Positions 1-6,125 of a stretch of 7,406 nucleotides of DNA are shown here, one piece after another. A program made the position numbers and the translations under genes. Source of the DNA: Ramlibacter sp. (GTDB taxonomy: Bacteria > Pseudomonadota > Gammaproteobacteria > Burkholderiales > Burkholderiaceae); assembly GCA_014376915.1 (NCBI GenBank), contig JACMQP010000533.1:1-7406 (forward strand), read 5' to 3'. The notes below the pieces were generated by a model. It worked only from the letters and a program-made list of their open reading frames with translations, did not search any database and was not told where the DNA came from. How positions within the stretch are numbered: position 1 is the stretch's first letter; each line of letters starts with the position of its first letter.

Positions 1-1350
<1,350 letters not shown>

Positions 1351-1354
1351 TCAC

Positions 1355-1915
1355 GTGGCCATCAAGTCCACCATCTTCAAGGCGAACGTCCAGGTCGCCG
1401 ACATCGACCACGGCTATTACGCCGACCACCAACTGACGCTGGCCCGCCATCCGAGCGAGACCGACGAACGCATGATGGTCCGGCTGGTGGCACTGGCACG
1501 CAACGCCCACACGCTGCAGACGGTGCTGAACGGCGACGGCACGCTGAGCTTCGGTGCCGGCTTGTCCGATCCCGACGAGCCGGACGTCTGGCTGCGCGAC
1601 TTCACCGGCCGCACCCGGCTGTGGATCGAGGTCGGGCAGCCCGAAGACAAGCCGCTGACCCGCGCCTGCAGCAAGGCCGACGACGTGCAGGTGTACTGCT
1701 TTCACCATGCCGCCGAAGTCTGGTGGCGCGGCATCGAGAACAAGGTGGCGCGCTTGCAGAACCTCAGCGTGTTCCGGGTGCCGACCGTCGCCTCGCAAGC
1801 GCTCGCTGCGCTGGCGCAACGCAGCATGCAGTTGCAGGCCACGATCCAGGAAGGCACGCTGATGCTGGGCGACGGCAAGACCACCGTGGACATCGAACCC
1901 CTGCGCTGGAAATAG
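1355..1915 (+). CDS. yaeQ: YaeQ family protein
   Basis: A 186-aa protein of the YaeQ family (E. coli 181 aa). Family landmarks seen are the N-terminal AIKSTIFKANVQVAD, the near-invariant LTLARHPSET with ERMM following, PDVWLRDFTGRTRLWIEVGQP in the middle, and LQATIQEG near the C-terminus. YaeQ proteins have a compact fold likened to PD-(D/E)XK nucleases; their cellular function is not settled, and an early link to RfaH suppression in E. coli is doubtful. I chose the GTG at 1355 because VAIKSTIFKA lines up with E. coli MALKATIYKA and AGGG at 1342-1345 sits 9 nt upstream. A TTG at 1334 in frame would overlap purB and add residues the family lacks. The 4-nt gap after the purB stop, with the ribosome site inside purB, suggests translational coupling. 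The 3' end runs into a strong hairpin facing a convergent gene. Confidence 0.93.
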   Translation: MAIKSTIFKANVQVADIDHGYYADHQLTLARHPSETDERMMVRLVALARNAHTLQTVLNGDGTLSFGAGLSDPDEPDVWLRDFTGRTRLWIEVGQPEDKPLTRACSKADDVQVYCFHHAAEVWWRGIENKVARLQNLSVFRVPTVASQALAALAQRSMQLQATIQEGTLMLGDGKTTVDIEPLRWK

Positions 1916-1930
1916 CGCCTGCATCATGTC

Positions 1931-1970
1931 GGTCGGCCCATGCCGGCGTTCAGGCCGGCATGGGCCGACC
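1931..1970. terminator. 17-bp perfect hairpin between convergent genes, terminator-like
   Basis: The arms 1931-1947 and 1954-1970 are exact reverse complements (17 of 17) around a 6-nt loop (GTTCAG). The hairpin starts 15 nt after the yaeQ stop. Its right arm codes for the last residues of the convergent DUF2007 protein, whose stop codon (1950-1952) lies in the loop. Its position suggests a bidirectional transcription end point for both operons. No T-tract follows either arm, so it is not a textbook intrinsic terminator; 3'-end protection or stalling is also possible. Confidence 0.6.
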
Positions 1971-2252
1971 GCAGTTCCAGCAGGTCTCGAAGCCGCCTTC
2001 AACCAGCTCGCCGCAGGCGCAATTCCAGCGGCGCTGCGGCGCGTTTTGCAACGCATGCAGCAACTCGCGCGCCTGCGCTTCCTGCGAATCGTCGGTGATC
2101 CACACCTCGGGCAGGCACTGGTCCGGCGGCAATTCTCCGGCAGCCGCGCCAAGGTAATAACGCTGTACGGACGCCTGGATACCCGCGTGTAGCAGCACAT
2201 CGACCCAGAGCGCTGCAATCGCGATATTGGGAGCACGTGTCAGGCGCCGCAT
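1950..2252 (-). CDS. DUF2007-type protein with C-terminal zinc ribbon
   Basis: A 100-aa protein. Residues about 2-68 resemble DUF2007 (annotated as 'putative prokaryotic signal transducing protein'): RAPNIAIAALWVDVLLHAGI, then the typical YLGAAAGELPP, then LPEVWI followed by acidic residues and a helix. This small alpha/beta fold is often likened to ferredoxin-like, PII-like domains; no ligand is established. Residues 76-95 form a zinc-ribbon-like knuckle, with Cys78 and Cys80 (CxC) and Cys91 and Cys94 (CxxC). The ATG at 2252 was chosen because DUF2007 similarity begins there. Longer in-frame extensions up to 2516 are Arg/Pro-rich antisense noise that overlaps the upstream gene. GAAGGA lies 3 nt before the ATG, a tight ribosome site. 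The gene starts 7 nt after the stop of the DUF3717-DUF1289 gene, so the two are probably one operon. Biological role unknown. Confidence 0.82.
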   Translation of the reverse strand: MRRLTRAPNIAIAALWVDVLLHAGIQASVQRYYLGAAAGELPPDQCLPEVWITDDSQEAQARELLHALQNAPQRRWNCACGELVEGGFETCWNCGRPMPA

Positions 2253-2259
2253 CGGTCCT

Positions 2260-2694
2260 TCAAGAGGTCGAGGCCGGCGTCGGCTGCCGGCCCTCGGCGG
2301 CCCGCTCAGCGTATTTGTTGAAACGCCAGGCGTCGCTCTCCAGCGTGATCCGACGCCAGGTCTGACGCTTTTCCGCCGGCGCCATCTCCGGCCAGCGCTG
2401 CACTTCCTCGAAACTGCGCCCGCAGCCCTTGCAGGTGTCGTCGCCCTGGCTGGTGGAGCAGATCGCGATGCAGGGCGTGTCGGGCGTGCTGTCGTACCAG
2501 GCGCGCCAGGCGGCATAGGCTTTGGGCGGGAAGCCCCGCTCTTCGGCCTGGTCCTCGTGGTAGAAAACCATCAAGGCATAGACCTCGGCCAGCGCCCGCA
2601 GCTCAGGCGCCAGCGTCACCCCGTCGGGAGATGGGCTGCGGTCGCGCCAGAAGTTGATGGCGGCTTCGATGTCGGTGATGTGGATTCCGGCCAT
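2260..2694 (-). CDS. DUF3717-DUF1289 fusion protein
   Basis: A 144-aa protein of two small domains. Residues 1-67 match DUF3717, a short helical domain I know mainly from Burkholderiales, with the hallmark ITDIEAAINFWR and then a helix ELRALAEVYALMVFYH. Residues 71-118 match DUF1289, with four cysteines at 75, 79, 88 and 91 (CxxxC...CxxC), then GCGRSFEEVQRW and a MAPAEKR-type segment. The cysteine pattern suggests bound zinc or iron; this is inferred. DUF1289 also occurs as a stand-alone short protein. The ATG at 2694 gives MAGIHITDIEAA, the expected domain start; a GTG at 2736 would add 14 unlikely residues. No good ribosome site is visible, and a long inverted repeat ends 4 nt before the start codon. 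The DUF2007 zinc-ribbon gene follows 7 nt downstream. Neither domain has a firmly known function. Confidence 0.83.
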   Translation of the reverse strand: MAGIHITDIEAAINFWRDRSPSPDGVTLAPELRALAEVYALMVFYHEDQAEERGFPPKAYAAWRAWYDSTPDTPCIAICSTSQGDDTCKGCGRSFEEVQRWPEMAPAEKRQTWRRITLESDAWRFNKYAERAAEGRQPTPASTS

Positions 2695-2698
2695 GGCT

Positions 2699-2737
2699 GG
2701 TGCAGTGGGAGGGCGATGATAGCCCGCCCCCTGCACC
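2699..2737. repeat. Long imperfect inverted repeat in the divergent regulatory gap
   Basis: The 16-nt arms 2699-2714 and 2722-2737 pair at 14 of 16 positions around a 7-nt loop (GATGATA). The outer seven pairs are GGTGCAG/CTGCACC; the mismatches are at 2706/2730 and 2710/2726. The repeat begins 4 nt from the minus-strand start at 2694. Its loop contains TATCAT on the minus strand (2716-2721), five of six to a -10 box, though I see no -35. It may be an operator around the minus-strand promoter or an RNA hairpin in that gene's leader; the sequence does not decide. Confidence 0.6.
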
Positions 2738-2756
2738 CCACGCCGGCGCTGGCCTG

Positions 2757-2765
2757 TGATCTAAT
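2757..2765 (+). promoter_or_regulatory. Putative extended -10 promoter for the riboswitch-terC transcript
   Basis: TGATCTAAT reads as an extended -10: TG at 2757-2758, one spacer base, then TCTAAT at 2760-2765 (five of six to TATAAT). No convincing -35 is found 16-18 nt upstream, as is usual for extended -10 promoters. Transcription would begin near 2772, right at the first base pair of riboswitch stem P1 (2773). That agreement is the main support. Confidence 0.5.
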
Positions 2766-2770
2766 AAAGC

Positions 2771-2926
2771 TACGAAGGGGAGTAGCTCCCTCTCGTTGCG
2801 GCAAGGGAGGTGTTGGCAATGTCCGGCATCGCTGCAACGGGTATCAGCAAGTCGTCAATACGAAGTCATCACTTCCGGCTTGTTGGGCACATATCTGCAT
2901 GACACCATGCCGAGCAAGACCTTCGA
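2771..2926 (+). ncRNA. yybP-ykoY manganese riboswitch (aptamer)
   Basis: This leader matches the yybP-ykoY class, which binds Mn2+ (with Mg2+) at the interface of two stacked helices and usually turns on Mn export or TerC-type genes. Hallmarks in order: GAAGGGGAGTAGCT at 2775-2787 (P1 5' strand and conserved L1 segment); a hairpin with CTCCCT 2786-2791 pairing AGGGAG 2804-2809; the conserved CGTCAATACGAAG at 2853-2865; ACTTCCGGCTTGTTGG at 2871-2886, whose CGGC (2876-2879) pairs with GCCG (2909-2912); and the closing GCAAGACCTTCG at 2914-2925. P1 closes with six Watson-Crick pairs, 2773-2778 with 2920-2925. The gene downstream is a TerC-family protein, the classic partner of this RNA (as with E. 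coli alx). Boundaries are approximate by a few bases. Confidence 0.9.
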
Positions 2927-2954
2927 TTGGAACCTGGGATGGGTTCGGTCGAAG
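2921..2954 (+). promoter_or_regulatory. Anti-P1 hairpin, probable riboswitch expression platform
   Basis: The 3' strand of riboswitch P1 can instead pair downstream. CTTCGA (2921-2926) pairs with TCGAAG (2949-2954); the stem continues through two G-T pairs and one G-C pair, then after a bulged G2930, AACC (2931-2934) pairs with GGTT (2942-2945) around a 7-nt loop. This gives 13 pairs and excludes P1. CGAAG at 2950-2954 copies the start of the P1 5' strand, as expected for a switching element. No T-tract follows, so an intrinsic terminator is unlikely. How the switch then reaches the terC ribosome site is not clear. Structure read by eye. Confidence 0.55.
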
Positions 2955-2981
2955 CGCGCTTGTGATTCACGGCAATCACGA

Positions 2982-3035
2982 CTGAGTTCCTGACCGCGGC
3001 TGTCCTGGGTTGTTGATCGATTCTTCAACTCGGAG
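2982..3035 (+). promoter_or_regulatory. terC ribosome-binding site with possible sequestering helix
   Basis: GGAG at 3032-3035 lies 8 nt before the terC ATG at 3044. CTGAGTT (2982-2988) can pair with AACTCGG (3027-3033) as seven pairs including one G-T, taking in the first two G's of the ribosome site. A smaller hairpin, GTTGA 3012-3016 with TCAAC 3025-3029, competes for part of the same bases. Such pairing would suit translational control by the riboswitch, but a seven-pair helix across about 40 nt could be chance. Confidence 0.4.
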
Positions 3036-3043
3036 TGCTTGTC

Positions 3044-3757
3044 ATGGAGTTTTTGTCCCCCCCATGGTGGTCGGCCTTGCTGGCCATCATCCTCATCGAC
3101 CTCGTGCTGGCGGGCGACAACGCGATCGTGATCGCGCTGGCCGCCCGCAGCCTGCCAACCCACCTGCGGAAGAAGGCCATCGTCTGGGGCACTGTCGGAG
3201 CGATCGTCGTGCGTTCGGCCATGACGGTGGGCGTGGTCTGGCTGCTGCGCATCCCCGGACTGATGCTGGTCGGGGGCCTGGGCCTGGTCTGGATCGCCTA
3301 CAAGCTACTCGCCGACCAGGGCGAAAACGAGCATGACGGCCCGGTGGCCAACACCTTCTGGGGCGCGATGAAGACCATCGTCGTCGCCGACGCGCTGATG
3401 GGCATCGACAACGTGCTGGGCGTCGCCGGCGCGGCCCACGGCTCGTTCGACCTGGTGATCATCGGGCTGCTCGTGAGCGTCCCGATCGTCGTCTTCGGCA
3501 GCACCGTGGTGCTCAAGCTGGTCGAGCGCTTCCCGCTGATCATCCAGGCCGGTGCGGCGGTGCTGGCTTTCACGGCCGCCCGGATGATCGTCAGCGAGCC
3601 GCTGCTGGACCCATTGTTCGACCCGCCGCAGATCCTCAACACGATCGCGCGTTACGGCACCTACGTCGCTGCCGTGGCGGGCGTCCTGCTGGGGGGCTGG
3701 TGGGTCAGCCGCCGCCACGGCTCCGGCGACAAGCGCAACGGCCCGCACGCCGCCTGA
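3044..3757 (+). CDS. TerC family integral membrane protein (YjbE type), riboswitch-controlled
   Basis: A 237-aa polytopic inner-membrane protein of the TerC family, closest in look to the shorter YjbE-type members. About seven hydrophobic segments are visible, the first at residues 10-33 and the last at about 205-222. The two halves carry a repeated acidic motif: DLVLAGDN (Asp19, Asp25, Asn26) and DALMGIDN (Asp116, Asp122, Asn123). These intramembrane carboxylates are the expected metal-contact residues. Family members under yybP-ykoY control are linked to manganese export or metal supply to secreted proteins; 'tellurium resistance' is the historical name. The Mn riboswitch immediately upstream supports a manganese role here. 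The ATG at 3044 has GGAG 8 nt upstream; a GTG at 3035 lies inside that ribosome site and is rejected. The soluble C-terminal tail is basic. An unknown 153-aa gene follows after 45 nt without an obvious terminator. The transported ion is inferred. Confidence 0.92.
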   Translation: MEFLSPPWWSALLAIILIDLVLAGDNAIVIALAARSLPTHLRKKAIVWGTVGAIVVRSAMTVGVVWLLRIPGLMLVGGLGLVWIAYKLLADQGENEHDGPVANTFWGAMKTIVVADALMGIDNVLGVAGAAHGSFDLVIIGLLVSVPIVVFGSTVVLKLVERFPLIIQAGAAVLAFTAARMIVSEPLLDPLFDPPQILNTIARYGTYVAAVAGVLLGGWWVSRRHGSGDKRNGPHAA

Positions 3758-3802
3758 TCCCGTCCCGCCTTACGGCCTTTTCATTCTTCACTGGAGATAC
3801 TC

Positions 3803-4264
3803 ATGGAAACAATCATCGTGTACCTTGACGACGCAGCTTTTGCCCGGCAGCAGCTCGCGCCAATGGCTGCGGCCACCGGGGCTGGCGCCGCGCAGCAGAC
3901 CCACTGGGTGCTGGTCGCCTGCGCCCCGCGGATGACGCAGCACATCAGCAAATGGGTCAGCCACGCGGCGCGTCAGAACTGGCGCGCCAAGTGGGCTGAA
4001 AAGTTGTTCGAACAGATCGTGCCGCACCTGACCGGGCGCGGCGACCGGGTGACGCAGGTGGTGGCCAAGGCGCCCTTGCCCGAACTGACCAAGAGGTTAT
4101 CGTCCGAGCACACGACCTCGCGCGTTCTCGACGCGCGCCGGCCCAAGTTCGGGCAGGACCTGCAACCCGTCACGACCGACCAGCCGACCGGCAAGGAGGG
4201 GCGCTGGTCGGTGCCGGGCGCCGTCCTGGGGATGGGCGCTGTACTGGTGTTGGCGGCCGAGTAG
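3803..4264 (+). CDS. Uncharacterised 153-aa protein with C-terminal membrane segment
   Basis: I do not recognise this family. The ATG at 3803 has a good ribosome site (GGAG at 3793-3796, 6 nt spacing). The protein begins METIIVYLDDAAFARQQLAP, a beta-strand then helix pattern reminiscent of nucleotide-binding alpha/beta folds such as universal stress proteins, but I see no ATP-binding glycine motif. A second strand, HWVLVACAPRM, is followed by a Trp/Lys/Arg-rich amphipathic helix (about residues 50-75). A polar linker (about 108-132) leads to one hydrophobic segment, about 135-151, ending the protein at AAE. This suggests a cytosolic domain tail-anchored in the inner membrane. It lies 45 nt after terC with no clear terminator, so it probably shares the Mn-responsive transcript. 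Base composition and codon use look like the neighbours. A role with TerC or in manganese response is inference from position. Confidence 0.78.
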   Translation: METIIVYLDDAAFARQQLAPMAAATGAGAAQQTHWVLVACAPRMTQHISKWVSHAARQNWRAKWAEKLFEQIVPHLTGRGDRVTQVVAKAPLPELTKRLSSEHTTSRVLDARRPKFGQDLQPVTTDQPTGKEGRWSVPGAVLGMGAVLVLAAE

Positions 4265-4298
4265 CGCAGGGCAGCTTGATGGCCGGTGCTATCCTGCG
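4265..4298 (+). repeat. Short inverted repeat before the holin-family gene
   Basis: CGCAGG (4265-4270) and CCTGCG (4293-4298) are exact reverse complements, and inside them AGC (4273-4275) can pair with GCT (4288-4290). It fills the 37-nt gap between two genes and covers the only weak ribosome-site candidate (GCGGA, 4296-4300). It could be a weak attenuating or translation-limiting hairpin, or chance in GC-rich DNA. Confidence 0.35.
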
Positions 4299-4301
4299 GA
4301 C

Positions 4302-4655
4302 ATGAAGCTTCTTTTGAGATGGCTGCTCAGCGCCGCGGCGCTGCTGCTGGTGGCATACGTGTACCAGGGCGTGGAGGTGACGAGCTTTACCGCGGCCCTG
4401 ATCGCGGCTTTCGTGATCGGCCTGCTCAATGCCGTGGTGCGCCCGGTGCTGGTGCTGCTGACACTCCCAGTGACGGTGCTGACGCTGGGCCTGTTCCTGT
4501 TCGTCATCAACGCACTGATGTTCTGGGCCGCCGCCTCCGTGCTGGACGGGTTCCAGGTGCGCGGCTTCACTGCGGCGCTGATCGGCTCGCTGATCTATTC
4601 GCTGATCGGGATGGTGATCGAGTCAGCGCTCGAGCGCCTGTTCCCGAAGCAGTGA
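4302..4655 (+). CDS. Phage holin family 4 superfamily IV-type small membrane protein
   Basis: A 117-aa, almost wholly hydrophobic protein with four predicted membrane helices (about residues 4-21, 29-46, 50-74 and 86-108). It matches the family named after a mycobacterial phage holin (Pfam Phage_holin_4_2, also YvlD-like). The signature GLLNAVVRPVL (residues 40-50), with Asn43, Arg47 and Pro48, is clear. Members are common on bacterial chromosomes outside prophages, and no phage gene is near, so lysis is not implied; the function is unknown. Residues 23-43 and 83-103 resemble each other (V-x2-FTAALI-x6-L), an internal duplication of a two-helix unit. The ATG at 4302 has only a weak upstream purine run. 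Its last 33 bases overlap the 3' end of the convergent M48 protease gene. Family assignment is secure, role is not. Confidence 0.87.
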   Translation: MKLLLRWLLSAAALLLVAYVYQGVEVTSFTAALIAAFVIGLLNAVVRPVLVLLTLPVTVLTLGLFLFVINALMFWAAASVLDGFQVRGFTAALIGSLIYSLIGMVIESALERLFPKQ

Positions 4656-4658
4656 CTC
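4620..4658. terminator. Symmetric inverted repeat spanning the convergent gene overlap
   Basis: GAGTCA (4620-4625) and TGACTC (4653-4658) are exact reverse complements flanking the overlap. Each contains a stop codon: the minus-strand protease stop at 4623-4625 and the plus-strand holin-family stop at 4653-4655. Inside sits a 12-bp perfect palindrome, GCGCTCGAGCGC (4626-4637). No T-tract is present, so termination by this element is only a possibility; no other terminator-like sequence separates the two genes. Confidence 0.35.
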
Positions 4659-6125
4659 CACCTGCCGCGAACGGGTGTCGATGATCGATGCCTCGATGTG
4701 GTCGCCACCCGCGCCGTTGCGGCGCACCAGGTCCTGGGCGGCCTTGAACCGGTCCACGGCCGCGGCGTAGTCGAGGTGCGCCACCTGGGCCTCGGCTTCG
4801 GCACGGATCGAGCGCAAGGTCTGGCCCTGCGCGGCGTAGGCGCTGGCGAGCACCTGCCAGGCGCCACCGTCGCGCGGATGAAGCGCGACCCAGGTCTGCA
4901 GCCGCCCGGACGCTTCGGCCCCGCGCCCCGAACGCAACCTGGCCTGCGATCCAAGCATCACCTCCGGCCGTCCGGCGCCGGCAATCTCCACCAGATCCGC
5001 GGCCCGCGCCGCATCGCCGCCGTCCAGCGCGATTTCGGCTTCGAGCAGCCGCGCGAGCCGCGTCGCCTTGGCGTCGCCGCGGGCGACCACCGACAGCTGC
5101 GCCAGCCATTTCGCTGCGCCCGCCGCGTCGCGTAAGCGCGCACCGGCAAGGGCGGCGGCATAAAAGACGGCCGCTTGCCGGACCGGCGTCGCCCTGGCGG
5201 CGACATCGCCCTGGGCCTCGGTGACGAACGCACGCAGCCCGTCGACGCCCGGATAGGAAAAGACCCGGGCGCGCGCTGCCATCATGCTGTGCTCGAAGCT
5301 TACAAGTGGCGCCGCCGCGACGCGGCCCAACGGCTGGCGCGACTGCATTTCCGCGATCCGCTCCGTGTTCAGCGGGTGGCTTCGCAGGTACGGGAAGCTG
5401 CCGTTGTCGTTCAGACGCGAGGCCTGCTGCAGCTTTTCGAACATCGTGACAAAGCCCTGGGGCTCGAACCCGGCCTGGGTCATCACGCCGAACCCGACGC
5501 GGTCGGCCTCGCGCTCCATGTCACGCGAGAAATTGAGCTGGCTTTGGGCCGCCAGTGCCTGGCCGCCGGCGATCATCGCGTTACCCGCTTCGGGACTCTT
5601 GCTGGCCGCCAGCACGCCCAGAATCATGGCGCCCACGAGCAGCGGGCTCTGCCGGTTCTGCTGCGTCATGATGCGCGAAATGTGGCGCTGGGTGACGTGA
5701 CTGAGTTCGTGCGCCAACACCGATGCCAGTTCATCCTGGTTGGCGGAGACGCTGATCAGGCCCAGGTGCAGCCCCAGCCAGCCACCCGGCAGCGCAAAGG
5801 CGTTGATGGAGCGGTCCTTGCCCAGCAACACCTCCCAGGCAAAACGCTCGTCGAGCTCGCTCGTCAGCTCGCCCCGTTTGCGCGCGGCCGCCAATAACTG
5901 CTGCCAGATCCCCTGGATGTATTCCGACAGCAGTGGATCGTCGATGTAGTCCGGGTCGCGGTACAGCTCGCGGGCGATCTTCTCGCCCAGCTTGCGCTCG
6001 GCGCTCACGTTCATGTCGCTGGAGTCGCCGAGGGTCGGCAGTTGCGCCAGCGCGGGCCGCGGCAGCAGCATCAGCCATCCCGTCAGGATCGCAGCGAACA
6101 ATGCGGCACCCGGTGCTTTGCTCAA
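4623..6125 (-). CDS. BepA-like M48 family periplasmic metalloprotease with TPR region
   Basis: A 500-aa secreted zinc protease resembling E. coli BepA/YfgC (487 aa), which degrades or helps mature outer-membrane proteins such as LptD at the BAM complex. Residues 1-27 are a signal peptide ending ALA before Gln28. The M48 domain follows: HELSH (His139, Glu140, His143) supplies two zinc ligands and the catalytic Glu, and EREAD (Glu204...Asp208) supplies the third ligand. RSHPL at 248-252 carries His250, equivalent to the BepA His246 regulatory switch. From about residue 290 to the end, Ala-rich paired helices fit a TPR array. The start is TTG at 6125, chosen because it gives a complete signal peptide and overlaps the upstream tfpZ-type stop as TTGA (6122-6125), a translational-coupling arrangement. 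The next in-frame ATG would destroy the signal peptide. No strong ribosome site is seen. Confidence 0.92.
   Translation of the reverse strand: MSKAPGAALFAAILTGWLMLLPRPALAQLPTLGDSSDMNVSAERKLGEKIARELYRDPDYIDDPLLSEYIQGIWQQLLAAARKRGELTSELDERFAWEVLLGKDRSINAFALPGGWLGLHLGLISVSANQDELASVLAHELSHVTQRHISRIMTQQNRQSPLLVGAMILGVLAASKSPEAGNAMIAGGQALAAQSQLNFSRDMEREADRVGFGVMTQAGFEPQGFVTMFEKLQQASRLNDNGSFPYLRSHPLNTERIAEMQSRQPLGRVAAAPLVSFEHSMMAARARVFSYPGVDGLRAFVTEAQGDVAARATPVRQAAVFYAAALAGARLRDAAGAAKWLAQLSVVARGDAKATRLARLLEAEIALDGGDAARAADLVEIAGAGRPEVMLGSQARLRSGRGAEASGRLQTWVALHPRDGGAWQVLASAYAAQGQTLRSIRAEAEAQVAHLDYAAAVDRFKAAQDLVRRNGAGGDHIEASIIDTRSRQVESLLREQALER

Noticed and set aside
2253..2516. N-terminal extension of the DUF2007 frame on the minus strand
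   Set aside because: It is Arg/Pro-rich, lies in an alternative frame of the DUF3717-DUF1289 gene, and DUF2007 similarity begins only at the ATG at 2252.
2961..2980. Hairpin GTGATT/AATCAC in the terC leader
   Set aside because: A six-pair AT-containing stem without a T-tract or conserved context; not distinguishable from chance.
2796..2993. A 65-codon open frame on + across the riboswitch region, plus a longer one from 2227 to 2985
   Set aside because: They cross conserved aptamer structure and antisense coding sequence, lack recognisable domains, and have no proper ribosome site. They are chance frames in GC-rich DNA.
3044..3757. Calling the TerC-family gene a tellurite-resistance determinant
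   Set aside because: No other ter genes are present and the upstream element is a manganese riboswitch; the Ter name is historical for this family.
3758..3790. Possible terminator after terC (CCGT...ACGG followed by CCTTTTC)
   Set aside because: Only four base pairs with an 8-nt loop and a short interrupted T stretch; too weak to call.
4302..4655. Reading the holin-family gene as a prophage remnant
   Set aside because: No endolysin, integrase, tail or attachment site is nearby, and this family is common as a chromosomal gene.
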